DNA of 30,789 nucleotides from positions 1 through 30,789 of the forward strand of contig CAJMJM010000006.1 of assembly GCA_905213725.1 (NCBI GenBank), given 5' to 3'. The position numbers were made by a program, and so were the translations under genes. The notes beneath the pieces are model-generated. The model had not been told where the DNA came from. It did no database searches and saw only the letters and a program-made list of their open reading frames with translations. Position 1 is the stretch's first letter, and each line of letters begins with the position of its first letter. The DNA comes from Collinsella aerofaciens (lineage in GTDB: Bacteria > Actinomycetota > Coriobacteriia > Coriobacteriales > Coriobacteriaceae). Below are positions 7,611-15,255 of the stretch, in pieces.

Positions 7611-8585
7611 ATGGCAATCAAGAAGCTGATCCTTGATCTGGATATGGGCGTGGACGATGCGATGGCGCTTGCCTATGCCATCGCGAGCCCCGAGGTGGAG
7701 CTCGTGGGCATCACCACGTGCTTTGGCAACGTGCGCGTCGAGCAATCGGCGCACAACTGCCTGGCAGTGCTCGATCTGCTGGGTCGCCCCGAGATTCCGG
7801 TGTACCTGGGCGCCGATCGTCCCATTATGGCGACTGAGCCCTATACTCCGCCGGCGCCCACCACGCTCTTCCACGGCAAGAACGGCATTGGCGGGGCGAG
7901 CGTGCCCGCGTCGCCGTACGAGCCGGTGGGGGCGACGTCGGCCGACGGTAACGCGGCGGTCGATTATCTGATCGATGCCGCGCGCACCTATGGCCCCGAT
8001 CTGATCTACGTGGCGACCGGTCCGCTCTCCAACCTGGCACTTGCCTTGGAGCGCGATGCGGCGGCGATGATGTCTATCGGTCGCGTGGTCGTGATGGGCG
8101 GCGCCCTGACCGTGCCCGGAAACGTGAGTGCGGGCGCCGAGGCCAACATGGCAAGCGATCCCGAGGCGGCCGATGCCGTGCTACGTTCGGGCCGCAAGCT
8201 CACTATGGTGGGTCTGGATGTGACGCATCGCGTGGTGCTCACGCGTCGCGACATTGCCGGCTGGACGGGTTCGGGCACCATGGCCGGTTGCGCGTTTGCG
8301 AGCATGGTGGAGCACTACATTGGCTCGTACGAGATGAACGCACCCTACCTGGGTGGCTGTGCGCTGCACGATCCGCTGGCCGTCGCCGTGGCGATTGACC
8401 CCACGCTCGTGGGTGCGCTCGGCTGCAATCTGCGTGTTGATCTGCTGGGCGAGTATCGCGGCCGCACCATTTGCGACGAGCGCCGCCTATCCGATCCGGA
8501 CAAGAGCGCGCTTGTGGCGCTGACCGTGGATGCCCCGCGCTTCCTGTCCGAGTTCAAGGCGCGCATGGCCCATGTCCTTGGCTAA
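7611..8585 (+). CDS. Inosine-uridine preferring nucleoside hydrolase
   Basis: The 324-residue protein cleaves N-glycosidic bonds of ribonucleosides to give base plus ribose. It has the calcium-binding signature D9-L-D11-x-G-x-D15-D16-A near the N terminus, the VATGPLSNLALAL segment, the VMGGA loop, and the late HDPLAVAVAIDP that supplies another metal ligand. Length is typical of the family. It directly follows the ribokinase gene, which would phosphorylate the ribose released. Base preference (purine or pyrimidine) cannot be read from the sequence. Confidence 0.9.
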   Translation: MAIKKLILDLDMGVDDAMALAYAIASPEVELVGITTCFGNVRVEQSAHNCLAVLDLLGRPEIPVYLGADRPIMATEPYTPPAPTTLFHGKNGIGGASVPASPYEPVGATSADGNAAVDYLIDAARTYGPDLIYVATGPLSNLALALERDAAAMMSIGRVVVMGGALTVPGNVSAGAEANMASDPEAADAVLRSGRKLTMVGLDVTHRVVLTRRDIAGWTGSGTMAGCAFASMVEHYIGSYEMNAPYLGGCALHDPLAVAVAIDPTLVGALGCNLRVDLLGEYRGRTICDERRLSDPDKSALVALTVDAPRFLSEFKARMAHVLG

Positions 8586-8597
8586 GTTGTCTTTTTG

Positions 8598-8662
8598 GGA
8601 CGGGGCTTTTTTGACTGGTATGATTGGTGCGACCATTCGAACTAGCTAAAAGAGCCCCGTCC
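8598..8662. promoter_or_regulatory. Long inverted repeat with luxS promoter in its loop
   Basis: GGACGGGGCTTTTTT (8598-8612) and AAAAGAGCCCCGTCC (8648-8662) are inverted repeats with one mismatch over 15 bases. The loop contains TGGTATGAT (8616-8624), a good extended -10 box, so luxS transcription would start near 8631, inside the loop, and only the right arm would be transcribed into the luxS leader. Confidence 0.45.
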
Positions 8663-8688
8663 TTAATTGACTACCGAGAGGATCTGCC

Positions 8689-9177
8689 ATGGAGCGCATC
8701 GCGAGTTTTTCCGTTGACCATCTGCTGCTCGAGCCCGGCGTGTATGTGAGCAGCATCGACCGCGATCCGGCGACCGGCGCCGCCGTCACCACGTTTGACC
8801 TGCGCCTGACTACGCCCAACAAGGAGCCGGTCATGAACACGGCTGAGTGCCACACCATCGAGCACCTGGGCGCGACGTTCCTTCGCAATCATGCCGAGTG
8901 GTCGAGCCGCATTGTCTACTTTGGCCCCATGGGCTGCCGCACGGGCTTTTACCTCGTCGTGTTTGGCGAGGTGACGAGCGAGGAGATTCTGCCGCTCGTG
9001 CGTGAGCTGTTCGAGTTCGTCGCCGGCTTTGAGGGCGATGTCCCCGGTGCCGCTCCCGAGGAGTGCGGCAACTACCTGGACCAGAACCTTCCCATGGCAA
9101 ACTGGCTCGCGCGCCGCTACCTCGACCGCGACCTGGCCGATATCGACGAGAAGCACCTGCACTATCAACAGGCGTAA
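8689..9177 (+). CDS. luxS: S-ribosylhomocysteine lyase
   Basis: The 162-residue cytoplasmic enzyme splits S-ribosylhomocysteine into homocysteine and DPD, the precursor of autoinducer 2, as part of the activated methyl cycle. All hallmark residues are present at the expected positions: the metal site H55-T-I-E58-H59 with C126 (EECGNY), and the catalytic C83 in GPMGCRTGFY. GAGAGG precedes the ATG. The gene is monocistronic, with its own promoter and a strong terminator. It follows two nucleoside salvage genes, but the gap suggests separate transcription. Confidence 0.96.
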   Translation: MERIASFSVDHLLLEPGVYVSSIDRDPATGAAVTTFDLRLTTPNKEPVMNTAECHTIEHLGATFLRNHAEWSSRIVYFGPMGCRTGFYLVVFGEVTSEEILPLVRELFEFVAGFEGDVPGAAPEECGNYLDQNLPMANWLARRYLDRDLADIDEKHLHYQQA

Positions 9178-9208
9178 GGCTGCTTGCAGGAATAACGTTT
9201 GCGCCAGA

Positions 9209-9240
9209 AGCGCTCCCGCTCTTTGCGGAGCGCTTTTTTA
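9209..9240 (+). terminator. Intrinsic terminator of luxS
   Basis: AGCGCTCC pairs with GGAGCGCT and is followed by TTTTTT. Confidence 0.88.
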
Positions 9241-9312
9241 TACCGAGTGCTCAAAACAGAATGAAATTGTTCTAGAATGTTCATACTGTCACATAAACGA
9301 ACAGGAGCGAAC

Positions 9313-9957
9313 ATGCATATCTACTCTGTCTCTGATCCCGAGTTCAAGTCCTATGGCAACGTTTGGGATAACGTTCCGTCCGAGCTTACGTCGCCCGTGC
9401 TCGAGGCGCTTGCCTCCACGCCCATCCCCGATGGCAGCAAGTATGTGGCCTCCGCGCCCGAGCTCGAGGGCGTTAAGGATGCCGATAAGCTGGGCTTTCT
9501 CATGTTTGGCGGCCGCCCCTTCCAGCTGGGCTGGTGCAACGGCCACAACACGAAGCTCAACTGCCTGGAGTATCACCGCGCCAGCGAGTTCAACCTGGGT
9601 GCACGCGACTTTATCCTGCTCGTGGCGCATCGCTGGGAGATCGAGGACGGCAAACTCGACACCGCGTGCGTCAAGGCGTTCCGCGTGCCGGCCGGCACGC
9701 TTGTTGAGGTTTTCAACACCACGCTCCACTACACGCCGTGCATGGTCGACGACGGCGGCTTCCAGGTGATGGTGGCGCTGCCCGCCGGCACCAACGGCCC
9801 GCGCCCCGAGGCTGCAGCCGACATGCCTGCCGCCGGTGACAGCTACTGCTACTGGAAGGCCGACAAGTGGGTTCTCTGCCATGCTGACAGCCCCAAGGCT
9901 GCCGAAGGCGGCTACGTAGGTCTCATCGGCAAGAACCTCGACATCACCTGCGACTAG
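9313..9957 (+). CDS. DUF4867 family protein, cupin-like
   Basis: The product is 214 residues. It matches my memory of the DUF4867 family, with a beta-rich core containing FRVPAGTLVEVFNTTLHYTPC and a region resembling cupin sugar isomerases or lyases. LGWCNGHNTKLNCLEYHRASE carries histidines and a glutamate that could bind a metal, together with the later LHY. No signal peptide or membrane segment is seen. The start is ATG 9313 with CAGGAG upstream; an earlier in-frame start at 9277 lacks one. The reaction is unknown. A role in sugar metabolism is only suggested by the nearby GH1 gene, which has its own promoter. Confidence 0.75.
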   Translation: MHIYSVSDPEFKSYGNVWDNVPSELTSPVLEALASTPIPDGSKYVASAPELEGVKDADKLGFLMFGGRPFQLGWCNGHNTKLNCLEYHRASEFNLGARDFILLVAHRWEIEDGKLDTACVKAFRVPAGTLVEVFNTTLHYTPCMVDDGGFQVMVALPAGTNGPRPEAAADMPAAGDSYCYWKADKWVLCHADSPKAAEGGYVGLIGKNLDITCD

Positions 9958-9964
9958 AATCTTC

Positions 9965-10023
9965 TGTCTCGATCTGTAACATCTAGCGGGCTAAATCGTC
10001 TCTACCTGTTACAGATTTAGACA
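9965..10023. repeat. Long hairpin repeat, GATCTGTAACA family, copy 1
   Basis: TGTCTCGATCTGTAACA (9965-9981) is an inverted repeat, 15 of 17 bases, of the right arm ending at 10023. A short inner stem (TAGC/GCTA) lies in the loop. It follows the DUF4867 gene. Confidence 0.8.
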
Positions 10024-10046
10024 AACTGCAGGGGGCCGCCCGAAAA

Positions 10047-10101
10047 TCTCGATCTGTAACACCAGGCCCGGTTTTGGCGGCCTACCTGTTACAGATCGAG
10101 A
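10047..10101. repeat. Long hairpin repeat, GATCTGTAACA family, copy 2
   Basis: TCTCGATCTGTAACA (10047-10061) is a perfect inverted repeat of 10087-10101, with inner stem AGGCC/GGCCT. It is a tandem relative of copy 1 with a different loop. Confidence 0.82.
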
Positions 10102-10116
10102 CAAACCGGGCCCAAG

Positions 10117-10149
10117 CCGCCACAAAGGTGCCTGTCCCCTTTGTGGTGG
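10117..10149. repeat. CCACAAAGG hairpin repeat
   Basis: CCACAAAGG (10120-10128) pairs with CCTTTGTGG (10138-10146), extended by CCGC and GTGG on the outside. A related hairpin lies in the mgtA leader at 26741-26771. Confidence 0.65.
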
Positions 10150-10160
10150 TTTGGGGCGGC

Positions 10161-10266
10161 GGTATCAGAAAGTGTCAGACGGGGGCGGCTGCCGGGCCGC
10201 CGTGTGCGAAAAGAAGTGTCGGCCTGCGTCGCTGTCGTTGGGCGAGGCCCTATTTGCGGGGATACT
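10161..10266 (+). promoter_or_regulatory. Structured promoter element of the GH1 gene (element A)
   Basis: The stretch runs from GGTATCAG to GATACT, whose ends can pair. It contains TGCGAAAAGAAGTGTCGG at 10205-10222. TTGGGC (10238-10243), 17 bases, then GATACT (10261-10266) is a plausible promoter for the GH1 gene. A second copy with nearly the same internal spacing lies at 29625-29729 before the EIIA gene. The nature of the element (DNA operator or RNA) is unknown. Confidence 0.5.
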
Positions 10267-10302
10267 GAAACCACGACAAGCAGCGTATGAAAGGATCGAT
10301 GC

Positions 10303-11733
10303 ATGGCTTTTCGTAAAGACTTCCTGTGGGGCGGCGCGACGGCTGCTAACCAGTGCGAGGGCGCCTACAACGTGGACGGCCGCGGCCTTGCCAACGTGGA
10401 CGTGGCTCCGCACGGCCCCGAGCGCTATGCGGTGGTCTCCGGCCAGCGTAAAATGCTCGACTTCGAGGACGGCTATTACTACCCCGCGCAGACCGGCATT
10501 GATTTCTACCACCACTACAAGGAGGACATCGCCCTCTTTGCCGAGATGGGCTTTAAGACCTTCCGCATGAGCCTGGCGTGGACCCGCATCTTCCCCAACG
10601 GCGACGAGACCGCGCCCAATGAGGCTGGCCAGGCCTTCTACGAGGACGTGTTCCGCGAGTGTCAGGCGCACGGCATCGAGCCGCTCGTGACCATCACGCA
10701 CTTCGACTGCCCGATTCACCTCATCAAGGAGTATGGCGGCTGGCGCAACCGCAAGCTCATCGACTTCTACAAGAACCTCGCGATCACGATCTTCACCCGC
10801 TACAAGGGCCTGGTGAAGTACTGGCTTACCTTCAACGAGATCAATATGATTCTGCACCTGCCGTTTATGGGTGCCGGTCTGGTCTTTGAGGAGGGAGAGA
10901 ACAAGGAGGCTGTCGAGTACCTGGCCGCCCACAACGAGCTCGTCGCCAGCGCTTGGGCAACCAAGATCGCTCACGAGATCGACCCTGAGGTCAAGATCGG
11001 CTGCATGCTCGCCGCAGGTAGCTACTACCCCTACAGCTGCCGTCCGGGCGATGTGCGCCAGGCGCAGCTCGATAACCAGGACAACTACTTCTTCGTCGAC
11101 GTCCAGCGCCGCGGCTACTACCCGGCCTATGCCGTCAAGAAGCTCGAGCGCCTGGGCATCGATGTGGGCATGACGGACGAGGACCGCGAAATCCTGGCCG
11201 CCCACACCGTCGACTTCATCAGCTTTAGCTATTACAGCACCCGTTGCTCCGCCGGTGCCGATAACCCCGATGTCGAGCGCACCCAGGGCAACGCCTTCGC
11301 CGGCGCCAAGAACCCCTACCTGCAGGAGAGCCAGTGGGGCTGGGCCATCGATCCGCTGGGCTTCCGCATCACCCTTAACGACCTGTACGACCGTTATCAG
11401 AAGCCGCTGTTTGTGGTCGAGAACGGCCTGGGCGCCAAGGATGTTGTCGAGGAGGACGGCTCCATCAACGACGACTACCGCATCGACTACCTGCGCCAGC
11501 ATATCGCCGCGATGCGTGATGCGGTGACCGAGGACGGCGTTGACCTGCTGGGCTACACCACCTGGGGCCCGATCGACCTGGTGTCTGCCGGCACAGGCGA
11601 GATGTCCAAGCGCTACGGCTTTATCTATGTCGACCGCGATGATGCGGGCAACGGCACCCTCAAGCGTTCCAAGAAGAAGAGCTTCGACTGGTACAAGAAA
11701 GTTATTGCTTCTAATGGTGAGGACCTGTCCTAA
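10303..11733 (+). CDS. Glycoside hydrolase family 1, probable 6-phospho-beta-glucosidase
   Basis: The 476-residue cytoplasmic TIM-barrel enzyme has the GH1 N-terminal signature FLWGGATAANQCEGA, acid/base E179 in TFNEIN, and nucleophile E373 in VVENGLG. The C-terminal segment MSKRYGFIYVDRDD has the Ser-Lys-Tyr pattern that binds the 6-phosphate of PTS-imported substrates, so a phospho-beta-glucosidase (BglA/AscB type) acting on phosphorylated cellobiose, salicin or arbutin is likely. No PTS permease is adjacent; a general EIIA gene lies about 18 kb away. The start has AAAGGA just upstream. Exact substrate is unknown. Confidence 0.9.
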   Translation: MAFRKDFLWGGATAANQCEGAYNVDGRGLANVDVAPHGPERYAVVSGQRKMLDFEDGYYYPAQTGIDFYHHYKEDIALFAEMGFKTFRMSLAWTRIFPNGDETAPNEAGQAFYEDVFRECQAHGIEPLVTITHFDCPIHLIKEYGGWRNRKLIDFYKNLAITIFTRYKGLVKYWLTFNEINMILHLPFMGAGLVFEEGENKEAVEYLAAHNELVASAWATKIAHEIDPEVKIGCMLAAGSYYPYSCRPGDVRQAQLDNQDNYFFVDVQRRGYYPAYAVKKLERLGIDVGMTDEDREILAAHTVDFISFSYYSTRCSAGADNPDVERTQGNAFAGAKNPYLQESQWGWAIDPLGFRITLNDLYDRYQKPLFVVENGLGAKDVVEEDGSINDDYRIDYLRQHIAAMRDAVTEDGVDLLGYTTWGPIDLVSAGTGEMSKRYGFIYVDRDDAGNGTLKRSKKKSFDWYKKVIASNGEDLS

Positions 11734-11769
11734 AGAAGTTGAGCCGCTTAACTTCAGAGTCTCCTAACC

Positions 11770-11808
11770 AAGGCGCCCGGCGAGCAGTTAATGCTCGCCG
11801 GGCGCCTT
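11770..11808. terminator. Perfect 17-bp hairpin after the GH1 gene
   Basis: AAGGCGCCCGGCGAGCA pairs perfectly with TGCTCGCCGGGCGCCTT around GTTAA. The T-tract is weak (TT), so it may act as a bidirectional or RNA-stabilising terminator. Confidence 0.7.
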
Positions 11809-11875
11809 GCCGTCTGCGGATTTTGGGACATGTGGCCCGCTTTTTGAGCCTGCCTGTCGGTACACTAAAAGCACT

Positions 11876-13759
11876 ATGGGTACCCGCGCACGACATATTG
11901 GCAACGCGGCCGCCCGATCCGCACCCGTGGCGGATCCCAGGGGCGGCAGGCTCTTCGCCATGCCGCGATTCCTTGTTGGCATAACACATCAGGTGTACCG
12001 TCACCGCGTCTTCGCTATCGCCGGCGCCATCACCGCGCTGTTCCTCATGCTTTTGGCAGTCTTGCCGGCACTGTTCGCCTTCGACCCCAAACTTTCTAAC
12101 GCCGTGCCAGCCTATGGCGAGGTGTCCGAAGAGGTCGTGGATGCGCTTGTCCATTCGAGCTCTCTCCCGCTGCTTGTCGCCGCAATTATATTTTCGATCT
12201 GGGGCGTATCGGTCTATCTGCGCTGTTTGGACTATGTGTTGCGCCGCCGCCTTGTTGCCGTCGCCACCATCTGCGCCCTGTGGATGATCGAAGTCATTCT
12301 CAAGTACAAGTCGTTCACGCCGTTCTATGCCACCGTGCTGTGGTACCTGTACTACGTGCCCATGACGCTCATTCCGCTGCTCTACCAGTTGTGTGGTCTG
12401 CGCCTTGCGGGCCTGGAGCAACACCGCCTGGGTCGCCGCTACTGCGCTGCGCTGTGGATTGTGGCTATCCTGCTTATCGGATTTGTGCTCACCAACGATT
12501 TTCACCAGCAGGTCTTCCACTTTGACCGTACAAGCGACACCTGGAGCAACGATTACACGTACGGCTGGGGTTATTTCGCCGTCCTCGTGTGGACGGCCTT
12601 TAACTTTGTGGCCTTTTTTATCCTGGTGGGCCGGTCCTCGTCCTTTCGCATCCAACGTTTCTCGGGCACGGCGGCGCTCGTGCTGCTGGGCGGCGCGTTC
12701 TTTGCCATCTCATATGCGTTGCGCGTGCCCTGGGCATGGAGGCTCAACTTCTCGCTCATCTATTGCGTCTTGTGTGTGGTGGCGATGGAAATCTGTCTCG
12801 ATTGCGGTGTCATTCCGTCATATCACGACATCGCCGGCATCTTCGACACCTTGCCGCTTGACCTCAAAGTTCTAACGCGCGACCTGCAGGAAGTCTATGC
12901 CACGCCAGTGTCAAAGCCAATGCCGGCGGGCGTGTGCGAAGAGCTGCGAGCCCAGGAACACGGGCATGCCCATGCCTTTGCCGTGGAGTCCAATCCCGAT
13001 GTAATGTACCGAGCCTTTCCGCTGCTGGGCGGATCGGCCCTGCTTGCCCAAGACGTGTCGGATCTCAACGAGCTTAACCGTGAACTGGCACACCGTCGCA
13101 TGGAGCTGCAGCGTCAAAACGAGCTGCTCGCTGCCGACTACGACCTTAAGACGCACCTGGCAGATCAAGAGGCCGAGACCTTGCTGGTCCAAGACGTGGA
13201 CCAGGCGCTTGCCCGCGCGCTCGAAGGGATGTACGACCTGCTGAGCTCGCTGCCGCCGTTGACCGACGAAGCGTCTTCGCACGAGCGCTACCGCATGCTG
13301 CAGCGCGCCAAGATGCTCGTCGCCTATTGCAAGCGCAAGGGGTCGCTCACGTTGGCACAGCACGGGGAGAGCGGTTTTGATCGCGACCGTATTCAGCTCA
13401 TTGCCAACGAGCTCGCAAGCGACCTGCGCACCATCGATATCGATTGCGCCTCGATTATCGCCATACGGCGTCCGATGCACGCCAGTACGGTAAGCGCCCT
13501 GTACGACTGCGTGTATGACTTTGCGTTTTTTGCCTACACCACCGACCATCCGGCGCTTATGTATCACTTGGGCGACCATGACCGATGCAGTGTCGAGCTG
13601 CGCGCCACGCTTTTTTCCAACGATGATGCAGATCTTTCGCAGACGCCCGCTGCGCAAGAGCTCGAAAGCGCTCTGCAAAGGCGCAACGTGGCATACCGCC
13701 TTGAGGGCGAACCCGGCCAGTTGCGTATGATCGTGTTGATGCCGAGGGCGGGTGAGTGA
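11876..13759 (+). CDS. Membrane sensor with N-terminal multi-helix domain and degenerate kinase-like C terminus
   Basis: The product is 627 residues. Residues about 35-320 carry eight hydrophobic helices resembling the 7TM region at the N terminus of some histidine kinases. A PAS-like segment follows (about 330-400), then a long helix LNRELAHRRMELQRQNELL and a C-terminal domain of about 220 residues. That domain follows the outline of a kinase core, but no phospho-accepting H-box, NxxxN box or GxGxG loop is seen. The gene overlaps or abuts a true kinase and regulator, so it may be a sensing subunit for them. The start is ATG 11876; no SD is seen, but a TACACT box at 11861-11866 would give an almost leaderless mRNA. 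ATG 11960 is an alternative. Confidence 0.7.
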   Translation: MGTRARHIGNAAARSAPVADPRGGRLFAMPRFLVGITHQVYRHRVFAIAGAITALFLMLLAVLPALFAFDPKLSNAVPAYGEVSEEVVDALVHSSSLPLLVAAIIFSIWGVSVYLRCLDYVLRRRLVAVATICALWMIEVILKYKSFTPFYATVLWYLYYVPMTLIPLLYQLCGLRLAGLEQHRLGRRYCAALWIVAILLIGFVLTNDFHQQVFHFDRTSDTWSNDYTYGWGYFAVLVWTAFNFVAFFILVGRSSSFRIQRFSGTAALVLLGGAFFAISYALRVPWAWRLNFSLIYCVLCVVAMEICLDCGVIPSYHDIAGIFDTLPLDLKVLTRDLQEVYATPVSKPMPAGVCEELRAQEHGHAHAFAVESNPDVMYRAFPLLGGSALLAQDVSDLNELNRELAHRRMELQRQNELLAADYDLKTHLADQEAETLLVQDVDQALARALEGMYDLLSSLPPLTDEASSHERYRMLQRAKMLVAYCKRKGSLTLAQHGESGFDRDRIQLIANELASDLRTIDIDCASIIAIRRPMHASTVSALYDCVYDFAFFAYTTDHPALMYHLGDHDRCSVELRATLFSNDDADLSQTPAAQELESALQRRNVAYRLEGEPGQLRMIVLMPRAGE

Positions 13760-13761
13760 CG

Positions 13762-15255
13762 ATGCAGATTTCGCTCATCCTTCCCCAAATCGTTGCGCTC
13801 GATGTTGTCTTTGCCCTGGCTGCGTGTCTGCAGACGATCCACGTCCCGCTCATCTCATCGCGCCGCTCGTCCTATAACCGTAAGGTGATTTGCGCCTACG
13901 AGGCGAGCCTCGTGGTTCACCTGGTGGTTTCGGCGCTTATCCTGTTCGCGTCGTCTGGCTCGTATCTGGTGGCGCCGCTTGACGTTTGTGCCAGGGCAAT
14001 GGGCGGAGTGCTGTGGCTCAATGCCGCAATCTTTGCCTATGGCGTGGTGCTTATGGTGCGCTATCGTCGCCCCGTCATGCTGGTCGAGCTGCTGCTTGTT
14101 GTCGCCGTTACACCGCCGGTGGTTTTTGCCATGGGCTCGGCGTGGACCGTTGTCCTTATCGCAGAGGGAGCGTTCTTCCTGTTCCGTTCCATCGCGGCGC
14201 TCTTGATGGACGTCCGTAACCGCCAGGAGGATATCACCGCGTTCTCGACGATCGAGACCATCAACGTGATTCCCGTGGGCATCCTGTATCTGGACCCGAG
14301 GGGCCGTCCGCTGCTCATGAACCGCTGCATGCGCAGAAACCTGGTGGAACTTCATATGCCCACCGACCTAGGCGATATGAGCGGCACATGGAACGACCTG
14401 CGCAAACTCAGCATGCAAATGCCCGAAAGCAGCCAGAACCGTGTGCGGATTAATCTGGACCGCTTTGGTGAGGCGCGGGCGGTGGTCGAGGTTTCTCCCG
14501 CCGAGATTCGCTTGTTTGTGCACGATGACGTTATGGTTTCGGGCCGCCTCTTTGAGCGCATTATCGGCCTGGATGTAACAGAGTATGCGCATGCTCATGA
14601 TCGCCTGGCGCAAGCCAACCACCTGCTTGAGCTTGCGGGCCAAGAGCTCCAAGCCCAGATCGAAGAAGTCAAAAAAGTTGCTGACAATGCGGCCTATCTG
14701 CGTATGCGCGCTCGCGTGCACGACGTGATCGGGCAGCGCCTGTCCATCCTCCATCGTTATCTGGAGGAGGGGCGCCTGGACGACGAGTCGCTCGAGCAGA
14801 TTGACCCGCTGCTGCGCTCAATCGCTGCCGATCTGCGCAGCGGGGGCGACGCCGAACCGGCAGAACAACTGGGCGATATCGTCCATGCCTTTGGCCTGGT
14901 GAGCGTGCAGATCGATGTGGAGGGCGAGCTGCCAGGCGACGCGCGTGTCGCCGCAGCCTTTCTGCAGATTATCCGCGAAGCCTCGACCAATGCCACCAAG
15001 CATGCACAGGCCCATCAGGTCCATGTGCGCCTGCGGCAGGAGACGTCGGAAGACGGCGCTGTTGCGCGGATGGCCGTTTCTAACGACGGCGCGCCTGCAC
15101 CCGTATCGTATCGCGAGGGAACGGGTATCCCAGGTATGAGGCATGTCGCACAGAATCTGGGCGGCAGCCTGGAAGTCCACACCGCCCCGCCCTTCACGCT
15201 TACGGTGTCCATCCCGCTCGCCTCCAACGCCACGGCCCAAAGGAGAAGCTCATGA
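13762..15255 (+). CDS. Sensor histidine kinase, NarL-type (HisKA_3) class
   Basis: The protein has about 497 residues. Five or six membrane helices (about 1-150) lead to a PAS-like domain (VIPVGILYLDPRGRPLLMN), a coiled coil (LAQANHLLELAGQELQAQIEEV), a dimerisation domain with H320 in RARVHDVIGQRLSILHRYL, and a HATPase domain with the N-box REASTNATKHA, NDGAP and GTGIPGM. This is the organisation of LiaS/DesK-like kinases. The upstream gene ends at 13759. GTG 13756 overlaps that stop and is an alternative start; ATG 13762 has GGGTGAG upstream. The stop overlaps the regulator start by 4 bases (ATGA), so the genes are co-translated. The signal is unknown. Confidence 0.88.
   Translation: MQISLILPQIVALDVVFALAACLQTIHVPLISSRRSSYNRKVICAYEASLVVHLVVSALILFASSGSYLVAPLDVCARAMGGVLWLNAAIFAYGVVLMVRYRRPVMLVELLLVVAVTPPVVFAMGSAWTVVLIAEGAFFLFRSIAALLMDVRNRQEDITAFSTIETINVIPVGILYLDPRGRPLLMNRCMRRNLVELHMPTDLGDMSGTWNDLRKLSMQMPESSQNRVRINLDRFGEARAVVEVSPAEIRLFVHDDVMVSGRLFERIIGLDVTEYAHAHDRLAQANHLLELAGQELQAQIEEVKKVADNAAYLRMRARVHDVIGQRLSILHRYLEEGRLDDESLEQIDPLLRSIAADLRSGGDAEPAEQLGDIVHAFGLVSVQIDVEGELPGDARVAAAFLQIIREASTNATKHAQAHQVHVRLRQETSEDGAVARMAVSNDGAPAPVSYREGTGIPGMRHVAQNLGGSLEVHTAPPFTLTVSIPLASNATAQRRSS

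Noticed and set aside
9958..10110. CRISPR array suggested by two similar repeats
   Set aside because: The repeats are inverted arms of two hairpins with no regular spacer pattern and no cas genes.
10165..11502. Long minus-strand frame opposite the GH1 gene
   Set aside because: Antisense shadow of a well-supported enzyme; low-complexity translation.
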